This document shows, piece after piece, positions 10,045 through 19,571 of a stretch of 64,000 nucleotides of DNA. The notes under the pieces are model-generated. The model was not told where the DNA came from. It ran no database searches and saw only the letters and a program-made list of their open reading frames with translations. Position 1 is the first letter of the stretch, and every line of letters begins with the position of its first letter. A program made the translations under genes and the position numbers. Source of the stretch: Rhodobacteraceae bacterium F11138 (GTDB lineage: Bacteria; Pseudomonadota; Alphaproteobacteria; Rhodobacterales; Rhodobacteraceae); assembly GCA_016521575.1 (NCBI GenBank), contig JAEKDP010000005.1, positions 1-64,000 of the forward strand, given 5' to 3'.

Positions 10045-10085
10045 GGTTTGCAATTCTCCTTGTTGGTGATCTTGGTGTCGTTGTT

Positions 10086-11924
10086 CTAGTTGATGTCCCG
10101 CCACGGCAATTCGACCCATGTGGCCTCTTCGGACCCGCGCCGGATCACGATTTCGGGGGGACGCCCGTAAGGCAATTGGACATAGTGGTCAGCATCAGCT
10201 GCCGCGACCGAGACACGGATCCGGCTGCCACGGGCAAAACGCCATGCGGTCGGCAACAGTGCGAACCTGAGCTCGGCAGGCTCTCCGGGCACAAGCGGCG
10301 CACTGTTCTTGCGGCTGAAATCGCGGTACGGCCAAGACCAGTTCTGATCCGCGGGCGCAGGAACCAACCTGCGGTGCAAAGCGCGCAAAACGCCTTCGGT
10401 GACGTATCGCAGGCTGCCGTCCGCTTCCAGTTCGGACAGGTAGACATGCAATACCGCGTCGGCTTCGCTGGACGTCAGTGACAGGTTCACAACCGGATGT
10501 CCGGCAATTTCGGCCGCGGAATCCAGCGGTGGCGACGTCCACGACAGCAGACCGCTCTCTTTTTGCGACCAGTCAGTGTAATACTTCGTGACCTGCTGCG
10601 CCGACAGGCGTTCATGGCGCGTGCCGGAACCGGTTCCCCAGGAAAAATCGGCGCGGAAACGGTCCACCCCCGCCGCACCCGGCGCGACGGACAAAGCGCC
10701 TTCATTGTCAGCGTACAGACGCCGTGTCGTGGATAGCGGGGGCCATTGTTGCGCCGCGCGCCATTCTTCGGCATGCAGTGAAAAATAGTGGATGGGCGCT
10801 TCTTCTTTCAGCTGTGTATCAAGCCCCATCAGGTAGTGGTCGAAGAAACGCAAAACCGCGCCCATCATGAGAGATTGACTGCCGACCTCTTCGCGCCAGG
10901 GCGATACGTTGCTGCGCGCGCCGTGATCCCAGGGCCCCAGCAGCAAATGTTGGTTGGGATTTGGCAAGGACAGGAACCGGGCAATCGACCCGTTGGCGAA
11001 CCCCGCACCATCCATCCAGCCCGATACAGACAGAATTGCTACATCGGCCGAGATTTTGTCGGCATAATGGTACGGGCTGAAGGAATGGCTGCCGAAATTC
11101 CGGTCATACGGCAGACGATCATCGGTGAACCTGAATTCGGTGATGAAGTCCGGCATGCGGAAGTTGCCCAGATGCTCTTTCACTGCTGCGCGTTTCAGCG
11201 CACCGTCGGGGTCTTCGTCCACGGGCTGGGGGCCCGCATAATCCGGGTTGTTGAAATATGGAAACGTCTGCAGCACATCCGGGCGGTCGTGGTCCAGCCC
11301 GACCATGATATCATCGTATGTGGTGGCCAGTTGGTTCAGAAGCACACCACCGGGATAGAAATGATCCGCGTATGTGTTCCAGACTGCGAAAAGCGGCGCG
11401 ATGGCCTTGATTGCCGGATGCTCCGTACTTGCAAGAAAACACGCCGCAGCCCCGAGATACGAGATACCTGTGGAACCGATCGTTCCGTCCGACCAATCCT
11501 GATCGACGATCCAATCCGCAATGGTTTGAAAGTCCTCTCGCTCGGTCGGTGAACGAAAGCTGTCCCGGGTGCCGAAACTTGCCCCGGTGCCACGGACATC
11601 CACGACCACCAACGCATAGCCTCGCGGTACGAAACAATCACGATAGAGAGCAATGTTCGGGCTGGCCTCGGTCGCCGAGCTGTGCCCGTCGCGAAGTGCA
11701 AACCGCCGGTAATAGGGGGTCAGGATCAATATCGTCGGAAAACGGTTGGACCCTGGCGCGTCCGCTTGCGGTAGGTACGTATCGACGGCCAATTTGCATC
11801 CGTCCTGCATTTCGACATACTGCGACCGGGGCCGTTCCGGTTGTGCGTGTGTTGCCGGACGCTGATCCAGGTATTGCGATGGGGACATGACCCATGCCGC
11901 GTTATCTTCGTCGATGTCTGACAT
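10086..11924 (-). CDS. CocE/NonD family hydrolase (X-Pro dipeptidyl-peptidase-like)
   Basis: Serine hydrolase of the CocE/NonD family, 612 aa, acting on esters or acyl-amides. Domain order is the family's own: an alpha/beta hydrolase core with VVVDVRGTGASFG (107-118) and nucleophile motif GISYLG (Ser155), followed by the C-terminal jelly-roll X-Pro-dipeptidyl peptidase C domain (ending EEATWVELPWRDIN). No signal peptide is seen. It is the first gene of the minus-strand peptide operon, 41 bases ahead of the binding-protein start, and diverges from a LysR regulator. The start at 11924 is uncertain: an alternative ATG is 12 codons in (11888). It probably cleaves the imported compound. Confidence 0.85.
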   Translation of the reverse strand: MSDIDEDNAAWVMSPSQYLDQRPATHAQPERPRSQYVEMQDGCKLAVDTYLPQADAPGSNRFPTILILTPYYRRFALRDGHSSATEASPNIALYRDCFVPRGYALVVVDVRGTGASFGTRDSFRSPTEREDFQTIADWIVDQDWSDGTIGSTGISYLGAAACFLASTEHPAIKAIAPLFAVWNTYADHFYPGGVLLNQLATTYDDIMVGLDHDRPDVLQTFPYFNNPDYAGPQPVDEDPDGALKRAAVKEHLGNFRMPDFITEFRFTDDRLPYDRNFGSHSFSPYHYADKISADVAILSVSGWMDGAGFANGSIARFLSLPNPNQHLLLGPWDHGARSNVSPWREEVGSQSLMMGAVLRFFDHYLMGLDTQLKEEAPIHYFSLHAEEWRAAQQWPPLSTTRRLYADNEGALSVAPGAAGVDRFRADFSWGTGSGTRHERLSAQQVTKYYTDWSQKESGLLSWTSPPLDSAAEIAGHPVVNLSLTSSEADAVLHVYLSELEADGSLRYVTEGVLRALHRRLVPAPADQNWSWPYRDFSRKNSAPLVPGEPAELRFALLPTAWRFARGSRIRVSVAAADADHYVQLPYGRPPEIVIRRGSEEATWVELPWRDIN

Positions 11925-12013
11925 TCACCACCCAGTTTCTGCGCCGGCTACCCCAGCTGCGTTTTCCGCATTGCACGAACCTGCCGCAGGCTTATCATAT
12001 AGGTCAAATTCGG

Positions 12014-12037
12014 TTTTCGCACGAATACATGCGAAAA
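12014..12037. promoter_or_regulatory. inverted repeat, candidate LysR-type operator
   Basis: Perfect 8-base inverted repeat TTTTCGCA (12014-12021) and TGCGAAAA (12030-12037) with an 8-base spacer, in the 138-base gap between the divergent CocE-like and LysR genes. It contains a T-N11-A core, as expected for LysR-type activators, and lies just upstream of the LysR start, so it could serve autoregulation and control of the operon. Confidence 0.6.
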
Positions 12038-12062
12038 GCGTATGTGTTGTTGGGGCTCGGCA

Positions 12063-12959
12063 ATGAACCACAAAAGTCTTCTGGCCTTCCGTGCTTTCAT
12101 GGAGGGTGGGTCGGTGAACGACGCGGCAGAAAGGCTGCATCGGACCCAGCCACAGGTCAGCAGGCTTTTGTCCATGCTGGAGGAGGAGGTCGGCTTCAGC
12201 CTGTTCGTGCGCAAGGGGCGGCGTCTCAATGCAACCCGGGAAGCCCGGGAGCTCTATTCACAGGTCGAACGCGCGCTCTCGTCTCTTGACGAAGTCGAGA
12301 ACGAGGCGCGGCGCATCAAAGCCCATCAACGCCGCCATGTGCGCATTCTGACGGCACCACACGTGACCATTGCCCTTGTTGCAGAGGCTATCGCGACCAT
12401 CACCAAAGAGGACCCCCAGTTCACCGCCTCGATTGACAGCCGGACCCGCATCGACATCGATATCTGGCTTGGCCGCGAGCAATTTGATGTGGGAATTTCG
12501 GTGCTTCCGCTGGATGACAGCTCTATAGACATTAAGCCTATGGCATCCGTAGATGCGGTGGCTGTGATGCATGAGGATCATCCTTTAGCCGCGCAAGACG
12601 AGGTATCGCTTGACGACCTGATCGCCGAGCCATTGATCATCAACAGCCCCCGCACGGTAATGCGCCAACGGATTGACGCACTGTTCAGGAAAAAAGGAGC
12701 GACTCCAAACATCCGGCTTGAAACCCCCAACGGGGTCGTGGCCTGCGAACTCGCGGCACGAGGATTGGGCGTGTCCGTTGCCGATGGGTTTGTCGCGCGG
12801 TCCAGTATGAGACCGAACATGGTGATCCGCCCATTCGTACCGAAGCTGACGCTGGAGTACGTGATCTTCTTCCCCCGTTGGCGAACCATAACTCCGACCA
12901 TCAACAGGTTGGCAGAACTCATCCTGCTCTCTGCGCAACGCGTCAATACAGGCGCTTAA
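12063..12959 (+). CDS. LysR family transcriptional regulator
   Basis: LysR-type regulator, 298 aa. The N-terminal helix-turn-helix is at about residues 17-57 (FRAFMEGGSVNDAAERLHRTQPQVSRLL), followed by the linker helix and a periplasmic-binding-like effector domain (from about residue 90). The start MNHKSLLAFRAF is chosen over the in-frame ATG 7 codons upstream because LysR proteins begin a few residues before this helix. It is divergent from the CocE/Dpp/GGT operon and is its likely regulator. Confidence 0.9.
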   Translation: MNHKSLLAFRAFMEGGSVNDAAERLHRTQPQVSRLLSMLEEEVGFSLFVRKGRRLNATREARELYSQVERALSSLDEVENEARRIKAHQRRHVRILTAPHVTIALVAEAIATITKEDPQFTASIDSRTRIDIDIWLGREQFDVGISVLPLDDSSIDIKPMASVDAVAVMHEDHPLAAQDEVSLDDLIAEPLIINSPRTVMRQRIDALFRKKGATPNIRLETPNGVVACELAARGLGVSVADGFVARSSMRPNMVIRPFVPKLTLEYVIFFPRWRTITPTINRLAELILLSAQRVNTGA

Positions 12960-13039
12960 CCTCTGATCTTGCAAGCAATTTGCACCACCCTGTCCACGCA
13001 TTCGAAACTCCGAAAACGCCAAGAAAAGAAAGACTCCAA

Positions 13040-14113
13040 ATGACGTCTCAAACCGTAGGTTCGGCCCTTCAATCAGTTGTCGATATTGCCTTCACAAATG
13101 AAACCAACTGGCCGCGCAGTATGTATCACGCGGACGGCACATATGCCGGAAGTGCGGAATGGAACGAATCTGGCCCCTGGGCTGAAGTCGTCGGCCCGGT
13201 GACTGAACGCGGCGGTCCTGCCGGGGTCATCTTGCATCGCGGCGAACGTGTCGCCCAATGGGGTGATACAACCCGACCTGACATGACATTTTCAATCGCA
13301 AAAAGCTATCTATCGGTGCTCGTCGGCGTCGCAGTAAAGGATGGGCTTATTGCGGACCTGGACCAGCCGGTCAGCGCGACCGTGGAGGGCCCCCATTTCT
13401 GCAGCGACCACAATCGCGCGATAACGTGGCGGCATATGCTTCAGATGAACAGCGAATGGCGCGGAGAACTGTTTGGCAAGGACGACCAGATCGACCATTT
13501 CCGGCAGATCGGCGTGGGCGCAGACAATAGTCGCAAGAGTCAACTGCGCGAGGTTGGCCGCCCTGGAAGTCACTATGAATACAACGATGTAAGGGTGAAC
13601 GCGCTCGCCTATGCCTTGCTTTGCCGGTTCCGCCGTCCGCTGCCGGACATCTTGCGAGAACGGATCATGGACCCGATCGGCGCGTCGAACGACTGGCGCT
13701 GGGACGGATATTCCACATCATGGGTGGAGATCGACGGCCAGCGTGTGCAATCGGTCACCGGCGGCGGTCACTGGGGCGGCGGGATGGTCATCAGCGCAGA
13801 TGATCATGCACGCTTTGGCCTGTTCATCAGTCAGAACGGTCGCTGGGGCGATCAACAGATTCTGCCTGAGGACTGGATGTCGCAATCGGTATCGCCGACA
13901 CCTACGCTGGACAAGTATGGCTTCCTTTGGTGGTTGAACCGCGGCGTTGACGCCAATCCCAACCTACCCTCCAGCGCCTTTTCCGCCTTGGGAGCAGGCG
14001 GGCATTGCATCTGGATCAATCCGGAGGATGACGTCGTCGCCGTGATGCGCTGGCTTGCGCCAGACAAGACCCAGTCATTTCTCGAGGCACTGGTCGCCGC
14101 CATCCGCAGATAA
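13040..14113 (+). CDS. serine hydrolase, class C beta-lactamase-like
   Basis: Penicillin-binding/beta-lactamase-fold serine hydrolase, 357 aa. The catalytic SxxK is SIAK (Ser85, Lys88), a YxN-type motif occurs in HYEYNDVRVN, and a GGHWGGGMVISADDHARFG block is typical of class C-like esterases/peptidases. No signal peptide is evident. The start MTSQTV is chosen because upstream residues of the longer frame overlap the LysR gene, and a purine-rich AGAAAGA precedes it. MlrB of the microcystin pathway, EstB esterases and D-aminopeptidases share this fold, so the substrate cannot be fixed from sequence; the neighbouring M81 and M20 peptidases and Dpp transporter favour a peptide or amide. Confidence 0.85.
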   Translation: MTSQTVGSALQSVVDIAFTNETNWPRSMYHADGTYAGSAEWNESGPWAEVVGPVTERGGPAGVILHRGERVAQWGDTTRPDMTFSIAKSYLSVLVGVAVKDGLIADLDQPVSATVEGPHFCSDHNRAITWRHMLQMNSEWRGELFGKDDQIDHFRQIGVGADNSRKSQLREVGRPGSHYEYNDVRVNALAYALLCRFRRPLPDILRERIMDPIGASNDWRWDGYSTSWVEIDGQRVQSVTGGGHWGGGMVISADDHARFGLFISQNGRWGDQQILPEDWMSQSVSPTPTLDKYGFLWWLNRGVDANPNLPSSAFSALGAGGHCIWINPEDDVVAVMRWLAPDKTQSFLEALVAAIRR

Positions 14114-14410
14114 TGCCGTAGCGATCGGCGGGCAGCTTGTCATTGTATCGGTCTATGCCCCATCCCCGGCAGGCGTGGCAGCGTTTCATACCCGTTCACG
14201 ATCCGAAGCAAATCTGTCGTGCCTGCCGCGCCATGAAATGCTATCAGCCGAACGGCCGAACTTCGGGAAATGCGGTCTCGTGCCATGCAGACATGGCGCG
14301 AAATCGCACAGGTATCAGCTGCGAAAGTGCAAGATCGCTACAATTTTCATTCCGGTGCCATTCAAGCATGCGGTGCCAGACAGACGGTTCATGGAGATCA
14401 CCAGCCAGAA
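14114..14410. other. gene-free stretch between convergent genes
   Basis: About 297 bases between the serine hydrolase and the IclR gene, which converge. Open frames here lack family motifs. I see no clear hairpin followed by a T-run and no transposase fragment. Confidence 0.4.
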
Positions 14411-15220
14411 TCAGAGGCTTCCGTTGATGGCCCGTGCCGCTTCAAGAGTCACGGGCGCTGCCTGATTAACAAAATCTTTCGGCGTCCATTCAGACAGCAA
14501 TCCGGCAACGTGGATCGCGCCCAGCGGCAAGCCTTCGCGGTTGGTGACGGCTACGCCAATGGCGACTTCGCCCTGCACGAATTCGTTCACAACCAGGGCG
14601 AACCCATCGCTGCGCGCCTGCCTGACAAGTGCCATGATCCTGTCGGGATCGGTTTCGGTCGCGGCCGTATACTCAGGAATCGGAGAACGTCTGACGATTT
14701 CTTCGGCTTCAGCATCGGGCAGGGCCGATAGCGCCGCGCGCCCTCCTGCCGTGCACGGGGTGGGGACACTGTGACCGACAAGGGTTGCGTAGAATGTTTC
14801 GCGTTTGCTCTGGATCCGGAAGGCATAGATCTGGCGGGTTTCATCGTAGAGGCTAAAATCCACGCGTTCGCGGATGGTCTTGCGCAGTTCCAGCAGAACG
14901 GGCGTTGCCTTTTGTACAACGGGATCAAGCCGAAGCATATCCAGCGTATGGTCGAGCAGCCTGAAGCCGGGCAGATACCCATGATCATCCGCGCTGCGAC
15001 GGACGTAGCCCAGCGTGAGCAGCGTATGGATCAACCGTTGCGCCGCGGATCGGTCAATGCCTGCCTTCTTTGCGACTTCGCTCAGGCTGAGAGGGCCGCT
15101 GGCGTGGTGAAAGGCGCTGAGCACCAGCATGGCGCGACCCACGGATTTGACGAAAAGGCGATCGTCATCTGACTGGAAATTGATCTCTCGCGGCGGGTCG
15201 GCACGAAGAATGCTGGGCAT
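14411..15220 (-). CDS. IclR family transcriptional regulator
   Basis: IclR-type regulator, 269 aa. The winged helix-turn-helix is at about residues 24-85 (RAMLVLSAFHHASGPLSLSEVAKKAGIDRSAAQRL region), followed by the effector domain with the family blocks VGHSVPTPCTAGGRAALSALPDAEAEEIV and EVAIGVAVTNREGLPLGAIHVAG. It diverges from the M81 peptidase gene and is the likely controller of the 15356-24540 cluster. Confidence 0.92.
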   Translation of the reverse strand: MPSILRADPPREINFQSDDDRLFVKSVGRAMLVLSAFHHASGPLSLSEVAKKAGIDRSAAQRLIHTLLTLGYVRRSADDHGYLPGFRLLDHTLDMLRLDPVVQKATPVLLELRKTIRERVDFSLYDETRQIYAFRIQSKRETFYATLVGHSVPTPCTAGGRAALSALPDAEAEEIVRRSPIPEYTAATETDPDRIMALVRQARSDGFALVVNEFVQGEVAIGVAVTNREGLPLGAIHVAGLLSEWTPKDFVNQAAPVTLEAARAINGSL

Positions 15221-15267
15221 GAAACTCTCTGGGTTGACAAATTTCAGATCGCGCCACTACGCTTGCT

Positions 15268-15284
15268 ATGCACTATAATTGCAT
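15268..15284. promoter_or_regulatory. inverted repeat over a -10-like box, candidate IclR operator
   Basis: ATGCA (15268-15272) and TGCAT (15280-15284) flank CTATAAT, so a consensus-like -10 hexamer TATAAT (15274-15279) lies between the repeat arms. A TTGACA is present at 15234-15239, but its 34-base spacing to this -10 is too long for a standard sigma-70 pair. The position, between the divergent IclR and M81 genes, suits repression by IclR. Confidence 0.5.
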
Positions 15285-15355
15285 TGCACTGCGATACAAC
15301 CAAGTTCGCCTGCGACGTCAAGGCCATTGAGGACTTGCAAACAGAAGGAACGCAT

Positions 15356-16960
15356 ATGGACACGCCATTGAGGGTCGCATTTGCTGGTTTTCTTCACGAA
15401 ACCAATACCTTTGCGCCGTCACCGGCGGACCGCGAAGCGTTTCTGCTGGGTGGTGGTTACGTCCCGATGACGCGCGGCGCTGCAATGCTCGATGCTTTCC
15501 AAAGCGTGAATCTGGGGATGTCCGGGGCGCTATCCGTTGCCGACCGGCAGGGTTGGGATGTGGTGCCGATTCTCTGGGCCGGGGCAATCCCATCTGCACC
15601 GGTAACGCGTGATGCGTTCGAGTCCATCGCAGAGGAGATCGTTGAAGGGATCCGCAACGCCGGGCCGCTTGATGGGGTATTTCTGGACCTGCACGGGGCA
15701 ATGGTCGCCGAGCACCTGGACGATGGCGAAGGCGAAATCGCGCGACGTGTGCGCGCGGTTGTGGGGCCGGACGTGCCTGTCGCGGCCGCGCTTGATCTGC
15801 ACGGGAACATTTCGAAAGAGTTCGTGGATCTGGTTGATGTTCTTGTCGGGTTCCGCACCTATCCGCATGTGGATATGGCCGCCACCGGCGCCAACGCCGC
15901 GCAGCGTCTGGGCGATATCATGCGAACGGGGATGCGTCCGGCCAAAGCCTATCGCCGCATGACATATCTTGTTCCCATACCGTTTCAATCAACCGATATG
16001 GCCCCAGCCGACGGGCTGTACGCCGCGCTTGAGGATTTGGAAACGAACGGTGCGGTGTCGGCGTCTCTGTTCATGGGCTTTCCGGCGGCGGATATTCCTG
16101 ATTGTGGTCCGGCTGCCATCGCATTTGCCGACACGCAAGAGGCCGCAGACAAGGCCGCGGACCACATCGCGGCGGCCTATGAGGCCGCCGAAGCCGATTT
16201 CGACAACCTAACCTACACGCCAGAGGACGCCGTTGCCGAGGCGGCGCGCCTTGTCGCGGCGGGCGGTCGCGGGCCTGTTGTCATCGCGGACACACAGGAC
16301 AACCCGGGGGCGGGCGGGGTTTCCGCAACCACCGGGATGCTGCGCGCCCTGATCAATGCGGATGTGCACAACGCCGCGATCGGGCTGATTGTGGACCCGC
16401 ACGCGGCGCAGGCCGCCCATGCGGCAGGTCAAGGGGCCACCGCGCGGTTTCGCATTGGCGGTCATCCGGGCCTGCCGGACGACGCCCCGGTCGAAACATT
16501 GGCCCTGGTCGAACGCCTGTCGGATGGCAAACTACACGCGACCGGGCCCTATTTTGGTGGCACACGGCTTGATCTGGGGCCATCGGCCTGTCTGTTGATC
16601 GGTGGGGTGCGCGTGATCGTCACCAGCCGCATTGCGCAGATGGCTGACCGCGAGATGTTCAGATTTGCGGGCATCGCGCCGGAAGATCAGGCGATCCTCG
16701 TCGTCAAGAGCTCAACCCACTTCCGGGCCGATTTCGCACCGGTTTCGCGCGCCATTCTGGTCGCGCGGGCACCCGGGCCCATGCCGTTCGATCCGGCCGA
16801 TCTGCCGTTTACGCGGCTACGCTCCGGGCTGCGGTTATCGCCAAACGGTCCCGTTTTCGGAAACACGCGCGCGAAAAAGACGCGTACCGGCCCGGGCGGG
16901 CACACCGCCGGGGTCCAACTTCACCAAGCCGACAACCAACATGGAGAAAAAAAATGCTGA
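15356..16960 (+). CDS. M81 family metallopeptidase (MlrC/microcystinase C-like)
   Basis: Zinc peptidase-like protein of the M81 family, 534 aa. In MlrC this family opens linear microcystin products. Family blocks are FLHETNTFAPS at the N-terminus, DGVFLDLHGAMV, AALDLHGNIS and FRTYPHVDMA (the last three carry the expected Asp and His metal ligands), then VIADTQDNPGAGG, and VKSSTHFRADFAP near the C-terminus. The ATG follows AGAAGGAACGCAT. The gene ends by overlapping the downstream binding-protein start by 7 bases (ATGCTGA). The last 25 or so residues (after GPVFG) look like a non-conserved tail. Substrate is probably a peptide or amide delivered by the adjacent transporter. Confidence 0.88.
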   Translation: MDTPLRVAFAGFLHETNTFAPSPADREAFLLGGGYVPMTRGAAMLDAFQSVNLGMSGALSVADRQGWDVVPILWAGAIPSAPVTRDAFESIAEEIVEGIRNAGPLDGVFLDLHGAMVAEHLDDGEGEIARRVRAVVGPDVPVAAALDLHGNISKEFVDLVDVLVGFRTYPHVDMAATGANAAQRLGDIMRTGMRPAKAYRRMTYLVPIPFQSTDMAPADGLYAALEDLETNGAVSASLFMGFPAADIPDCGPAAIAFADTQEAADKAADHIAAAYEAAEADFDNLTYTPEDAVAEAARLVAAGGRGPVVIADTQDNPGAGGVSATTGMLRALINADVHNAAIGLIVDPHAAQAAHAAGQGATARFRIGGHPGLPDDAPVETLALVERLSDGKLHATGPYFGGTRLDLGPSACLLIGGVRVIVTSRIAQMADREMFRFAGIAPEDQAILVVKSSTHFRADFAPVSRAILVARAPGPMPFDPADLPFTRLRSGLRLSPNGPVFGNTRAKKTRTGPGGHTAGVQLHQADNQHGEKKC

Positions 16961-18564
16961 CTTTGGGAGCGACCCGAAAGAACACCCGCAGCCTGGCTGC
17001 TGCGTTGCTGATGGGGACCGCTTTGCTTGCGCCGGGCGCCCTTGCCGCGCAAGAGGATGAGACCACCATCACGGCCGTGATGCATTCCGGTCTGCGCGTG
17101 CTGGACCCGGTCATCACCACGGCGCATATCACCCGCAATCACGGCTATATGATCTATGACGTACTGACGGCGGTGGACGAGAATTTCACACCCCAGCCCC
17201 AGATGGCCGATTGGGAAACGTCCGAGGACGGGCTGACCTATACCTTTACCCTGCGCGATGGATTGATGTTCCACGATGGCGCACCGGTCACGGGCAAGGA
17301 TGTCGTCGCATCGCTCAGTCGCTGGGGCAAGAAGGACTCGGGCGGTCAGCTGATCTTTGATGTCACCGAAAGCCTGGAGGCACCGGACGACAAGACCATT
17401 GTCTGGACGCTGAGCAAACCCTTCCCGCCGCTGCTGGATGTGATTTCCAAGCAATCCGCCGTGCCTCCGTTCATCATGCCCGCACGGGTTGCTGCAACCT
17501 CTGCAGACGAAACAATCACCGAGTATATCGGTTCCGGCCCGTTTGTGTTCAACGTGGACGAATATGAACCCGGCGTGAACGTCACCTATGAAAAGTTCGA
17601 TGACTATGTGCCGCGCGATGAACCGGCCTCGTGGATGGCGGGCGGCAAGGTTGCGAACGTGGACAATGTCGTCTGGACCACGATGCCGGACGCCCTGACC
17701 GCGATCAATGCCCTGTCCGCGGGTGAAATCGACTATATCGAACAGGTCCAGATCGACCTGATGCCGATCCTCACAAGCAATCCGGACGTCATTGTCGAAA
17801 AGCGCGACGAGCTGGGATATGTGACCATCGGACGTCCAAATCACCTGCACCCGCCCTTTGACAACAAACTGATCCGTCAGGCCGCGATGGCGGCGCTGGA
17901 CCAGGAATCCATGCTGGCGACGATGCAGGGCGATCCGGTCTACTACAATGTGTGTGGCGCGATCTTTGGCTGTTCGACTCCTCTCGGGGATGAGGCCGGC
18001 TCCGAGGTTCTGACCGGTGGTGCCAATATCGAAGCAGCCAAGGCGCTTCTGGAAGAGGCCGGGTATGATGGCACGCCGATCGTGCTGATGGCACCGACAG
18101 ACGTGATCAGCCTGATCAACCAGCCTGTCGTTGCCGCACAGGCGTTGCGCGAGGCCGGTTTCGAGGTCGATATGCAGTCCATGGACTGGCAGTCCGTGGT
18201 GCAGCGACGCGCTCAGCAAAACCCCGTATCCGAAGGCGGGTGGAACATGTTCTTCACCAACTGGATGGTGCCGGAGATTTCGGACCCCTTGATCAACGTG
18301 ATGGTCAATGGTCGCGGAGACGAGGCCTGGTTCGGGTGGCCGACCGACTCCGAAATCGAAGAGCTGCGCGCGGAATTTGTCGCGGCCAGCGATGAGGCGA
18401 CCAAAAAGGCGGTGGCCGTCAAGATTCAGGAACATGTAATGGACAACGTGAACTATGTGATGATGGGCGAGTACATCATTCCGCAGGCGCGCCGGGCCAC
18501 GATCGACAACATGATCCCGTCGCCGGTCCCGGTGTTCTGGAACATGACCAAATCCGCAGAGTGA
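16954..18564 (+). CDS. peptide ABC transporter substrate-binding protein (DppA-like)
   Basis: Periplasmic binding protein of SBP_bac_5 type, 536 aa, with a signal peptide cleaved after about residue 32 (LLAPGALAAQ). Family blocks are PQMADWETSEDGLTYTFTLRDGLMFHDGAPVTGKDVVASLSRW split across residues 85-130, and IGSGPFVFNVDEYEPG. It is intact, in contrast to the broken paralogue at 8503-10044. A GGAG site precedes the ATG, which overlaps the end of the M81 gene. It delivers the ligand to the permeases encoded just downstream. Confidence 0.93.
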   Translation: MLTLGATRKNTRSLAAALLMGTALLAPGALAAQEDETTITAVMHSGLRVLDPVITTAHITRNHGYMIYDVLTAVDENFTPQPQMADWETSEDGLTYTFTLRDGLMFHDGAPVTGKDVVASLSRWGKKDSGGQLIFDVTESLEAPDDKTIVWTLSKPFPPLLDVISKQSAVPPFIMPARVAATSADETITEYIGSGPFVFNVDEYEPGVNVTYEKFDDYVPRDEPASWMAGGKVANVDNVVWTTMPDALTAINALSAGEIDYIEQVQIDLMPILTSNPDVIVEKRDELGYVTIGRPNHLHPPFDNKLIRQAAMAALDQESMLATMQGDPVYYNVCGAIFGCSTPLGDEAGSEVLTGGANIEAAKALLEEAGYDGTPIVLMAPTDVISLINQPVVAAQALREAGFEVDMQSMDWQSVVQRRAQQNPVSEGGWNMFFTNWMVPEISDPLINVMVNGRGDEAWFGWPTDSEIEELRAEFVAASDEATKKAVAVKIQEHVMDNVNYVMMGEYIIPQARRATIDNMIPSPVPVFWNMTKSAE

Positions 18565-18570
18565 TCCGCG

Positions 18571-18599
18571 ATGAAGGGCGCGCAAGTCGCGCCCTTCAT
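18571..18599 (+). terminator. strong intercistronic hairpin after binding-protein gene
   Basis: Perfect 12-bp stem ATGAAGGGCGCG (18571-18582) with CGCGCCCTTCAT (18588-18599), 5-base loop, beginning 6 bases after the binding-protein stop. There is no T-run, and the permease genes lie directly downstream, so it most likely raises the level of binding-protein mRNA relative to the membrane genes. Confidence 0.7.
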
Positions 18600-18628
18600 A
18601 CAGCTAATCCCTTGGGAGAGCATCGAGC

Positions 18629-19570
18629 ATGTTCCTGTATATTCTCAAACGCGTGCTGGCCACGATCCCGGTGATGCTTATCGTGGCGATCTTTGTGTTT
18701 CTGCTGCTGCGCCTGACACCTGGCGACCCTGCGGCGATCCTTGCCGGGGATGCCGCCACACCCGAACAGCTTGAACGCATCCGCGATCGTCTGGGCCTGA
18801 ATGACCCGTTGCTGACGCAGTTCATGAATTGGGTGGGCCAGCTTCTGCGTGGCGATCTGGGTACATCGTTGCTGTCCAACACCTCGGTCGCGGGCATGGT
18901 TGCCGACCGGTTGGGTCCGACCATCAATATTGCGATGATGACCATTACGATCTCGGTGCTGCTGGCCGTGCCGATGGGGGTCATTGCCGCCTGGCGCCAT
19001 CGGACCTGGATTGATTTCCTCGTCATGTCGTTTTCGGTGCTTGGGTTCTCGGTGCCGGTCTTCGTCATCGGCTATATCCTGATCCAGATCTTCGCGATCG
19101 AACTGCGTTGGGTGCCTGTACAGGGATACAAGACACCGTCGGACGGCCTTGGCGCCTTCTTTTCCCGCGCGATCCTGCCGTCACTTACGCTTGCGACGAT
19201 CTATATCGCGCTGATTGCCCGGATGACGCGCGCCTCCATGCTCGAAGTGCTGGGTGAAGATTACATTCGTACGGCCCGCGCCAAGGGCGTGCGTGAAAAT
19301 GTGGTGCTGTTTCGCCATGCACTGCGCAATGCCGCCGTGCCGATCCTGACAATCATCGGCACCGGTTTCGCGTTGCTGATTTCAGGGGTCGTGGTCACGG
19401 AAAGCGTGTTCAACATTCCCGGCATCGGGCGGCTTACGGTCGATGCGATTCTTGCGCGCGACTATCCGGTCATCCAGGCGATGATCCTGTTGACGGCTGG
19501 CATCTACGTGTTCGTGAACCTGCTTGTCGACGTTTCATATTCTTTCTTTGACCCAAGGATCCGGTACTGA
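18629..19570 (+). CDS. peptide ABC transporter permease (DppB-like)
   Basis: Inner-membrane permease, 313 aa, starting MFLYILKRVLATIPVMLIVAI (first membrane segment), then RLTPGDPAAILAGD. The EAA-type loop is RTARAKGVRENVVLFRHALRN and the C-terminus is YSFFDPRIRY. A GGGAGAG site precedes the ATG. Partner of the permease that follows one base after its stop. Confidence 0.93.
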   Translation: MFLYILKRVLATIPVMLIVAIFVFLLLRLTPGDPAAILAGDAATPEQLERIRDRLGLNDPLLTQFMNWVGQLLRGDLGTSLLSNTSVAGMVADRLGPTINIAMMTITISVLLAVPMGVIAAWRHRTWIDFLVMSFSVLGFSVPVFVIGYILIQIFAIELRWVPVQGYKTPSDGLGAFFSRAILPSLTLATIYIALIARMTRASMLEVLGEDYIRTARAKGVRENVVLFRHALRNAAVPILTIIGTGFALLISGVVVTESVFNIPGIGRLTVDAILARDYPVIQAMILLTAGIYVFVNLLVDVSYSFFDPRIRY

Positions 19571-19571
19571 C

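Noticed and set aside
15234-15279. TTGACA and TATAAT as one sigma-70 promoter
   Set aside because: The spacing is 34 bases, twice the usual distance. The TATAAT is reported only as part of an operator-like repeat.
16921-18585. 554-aa open frame on the minus strand
   Set aside because: It lies fully antisense to the DppA-like gene, is rich in His, Arg and Asp, and has no family motif. GC-rich codon bias opens such frames.
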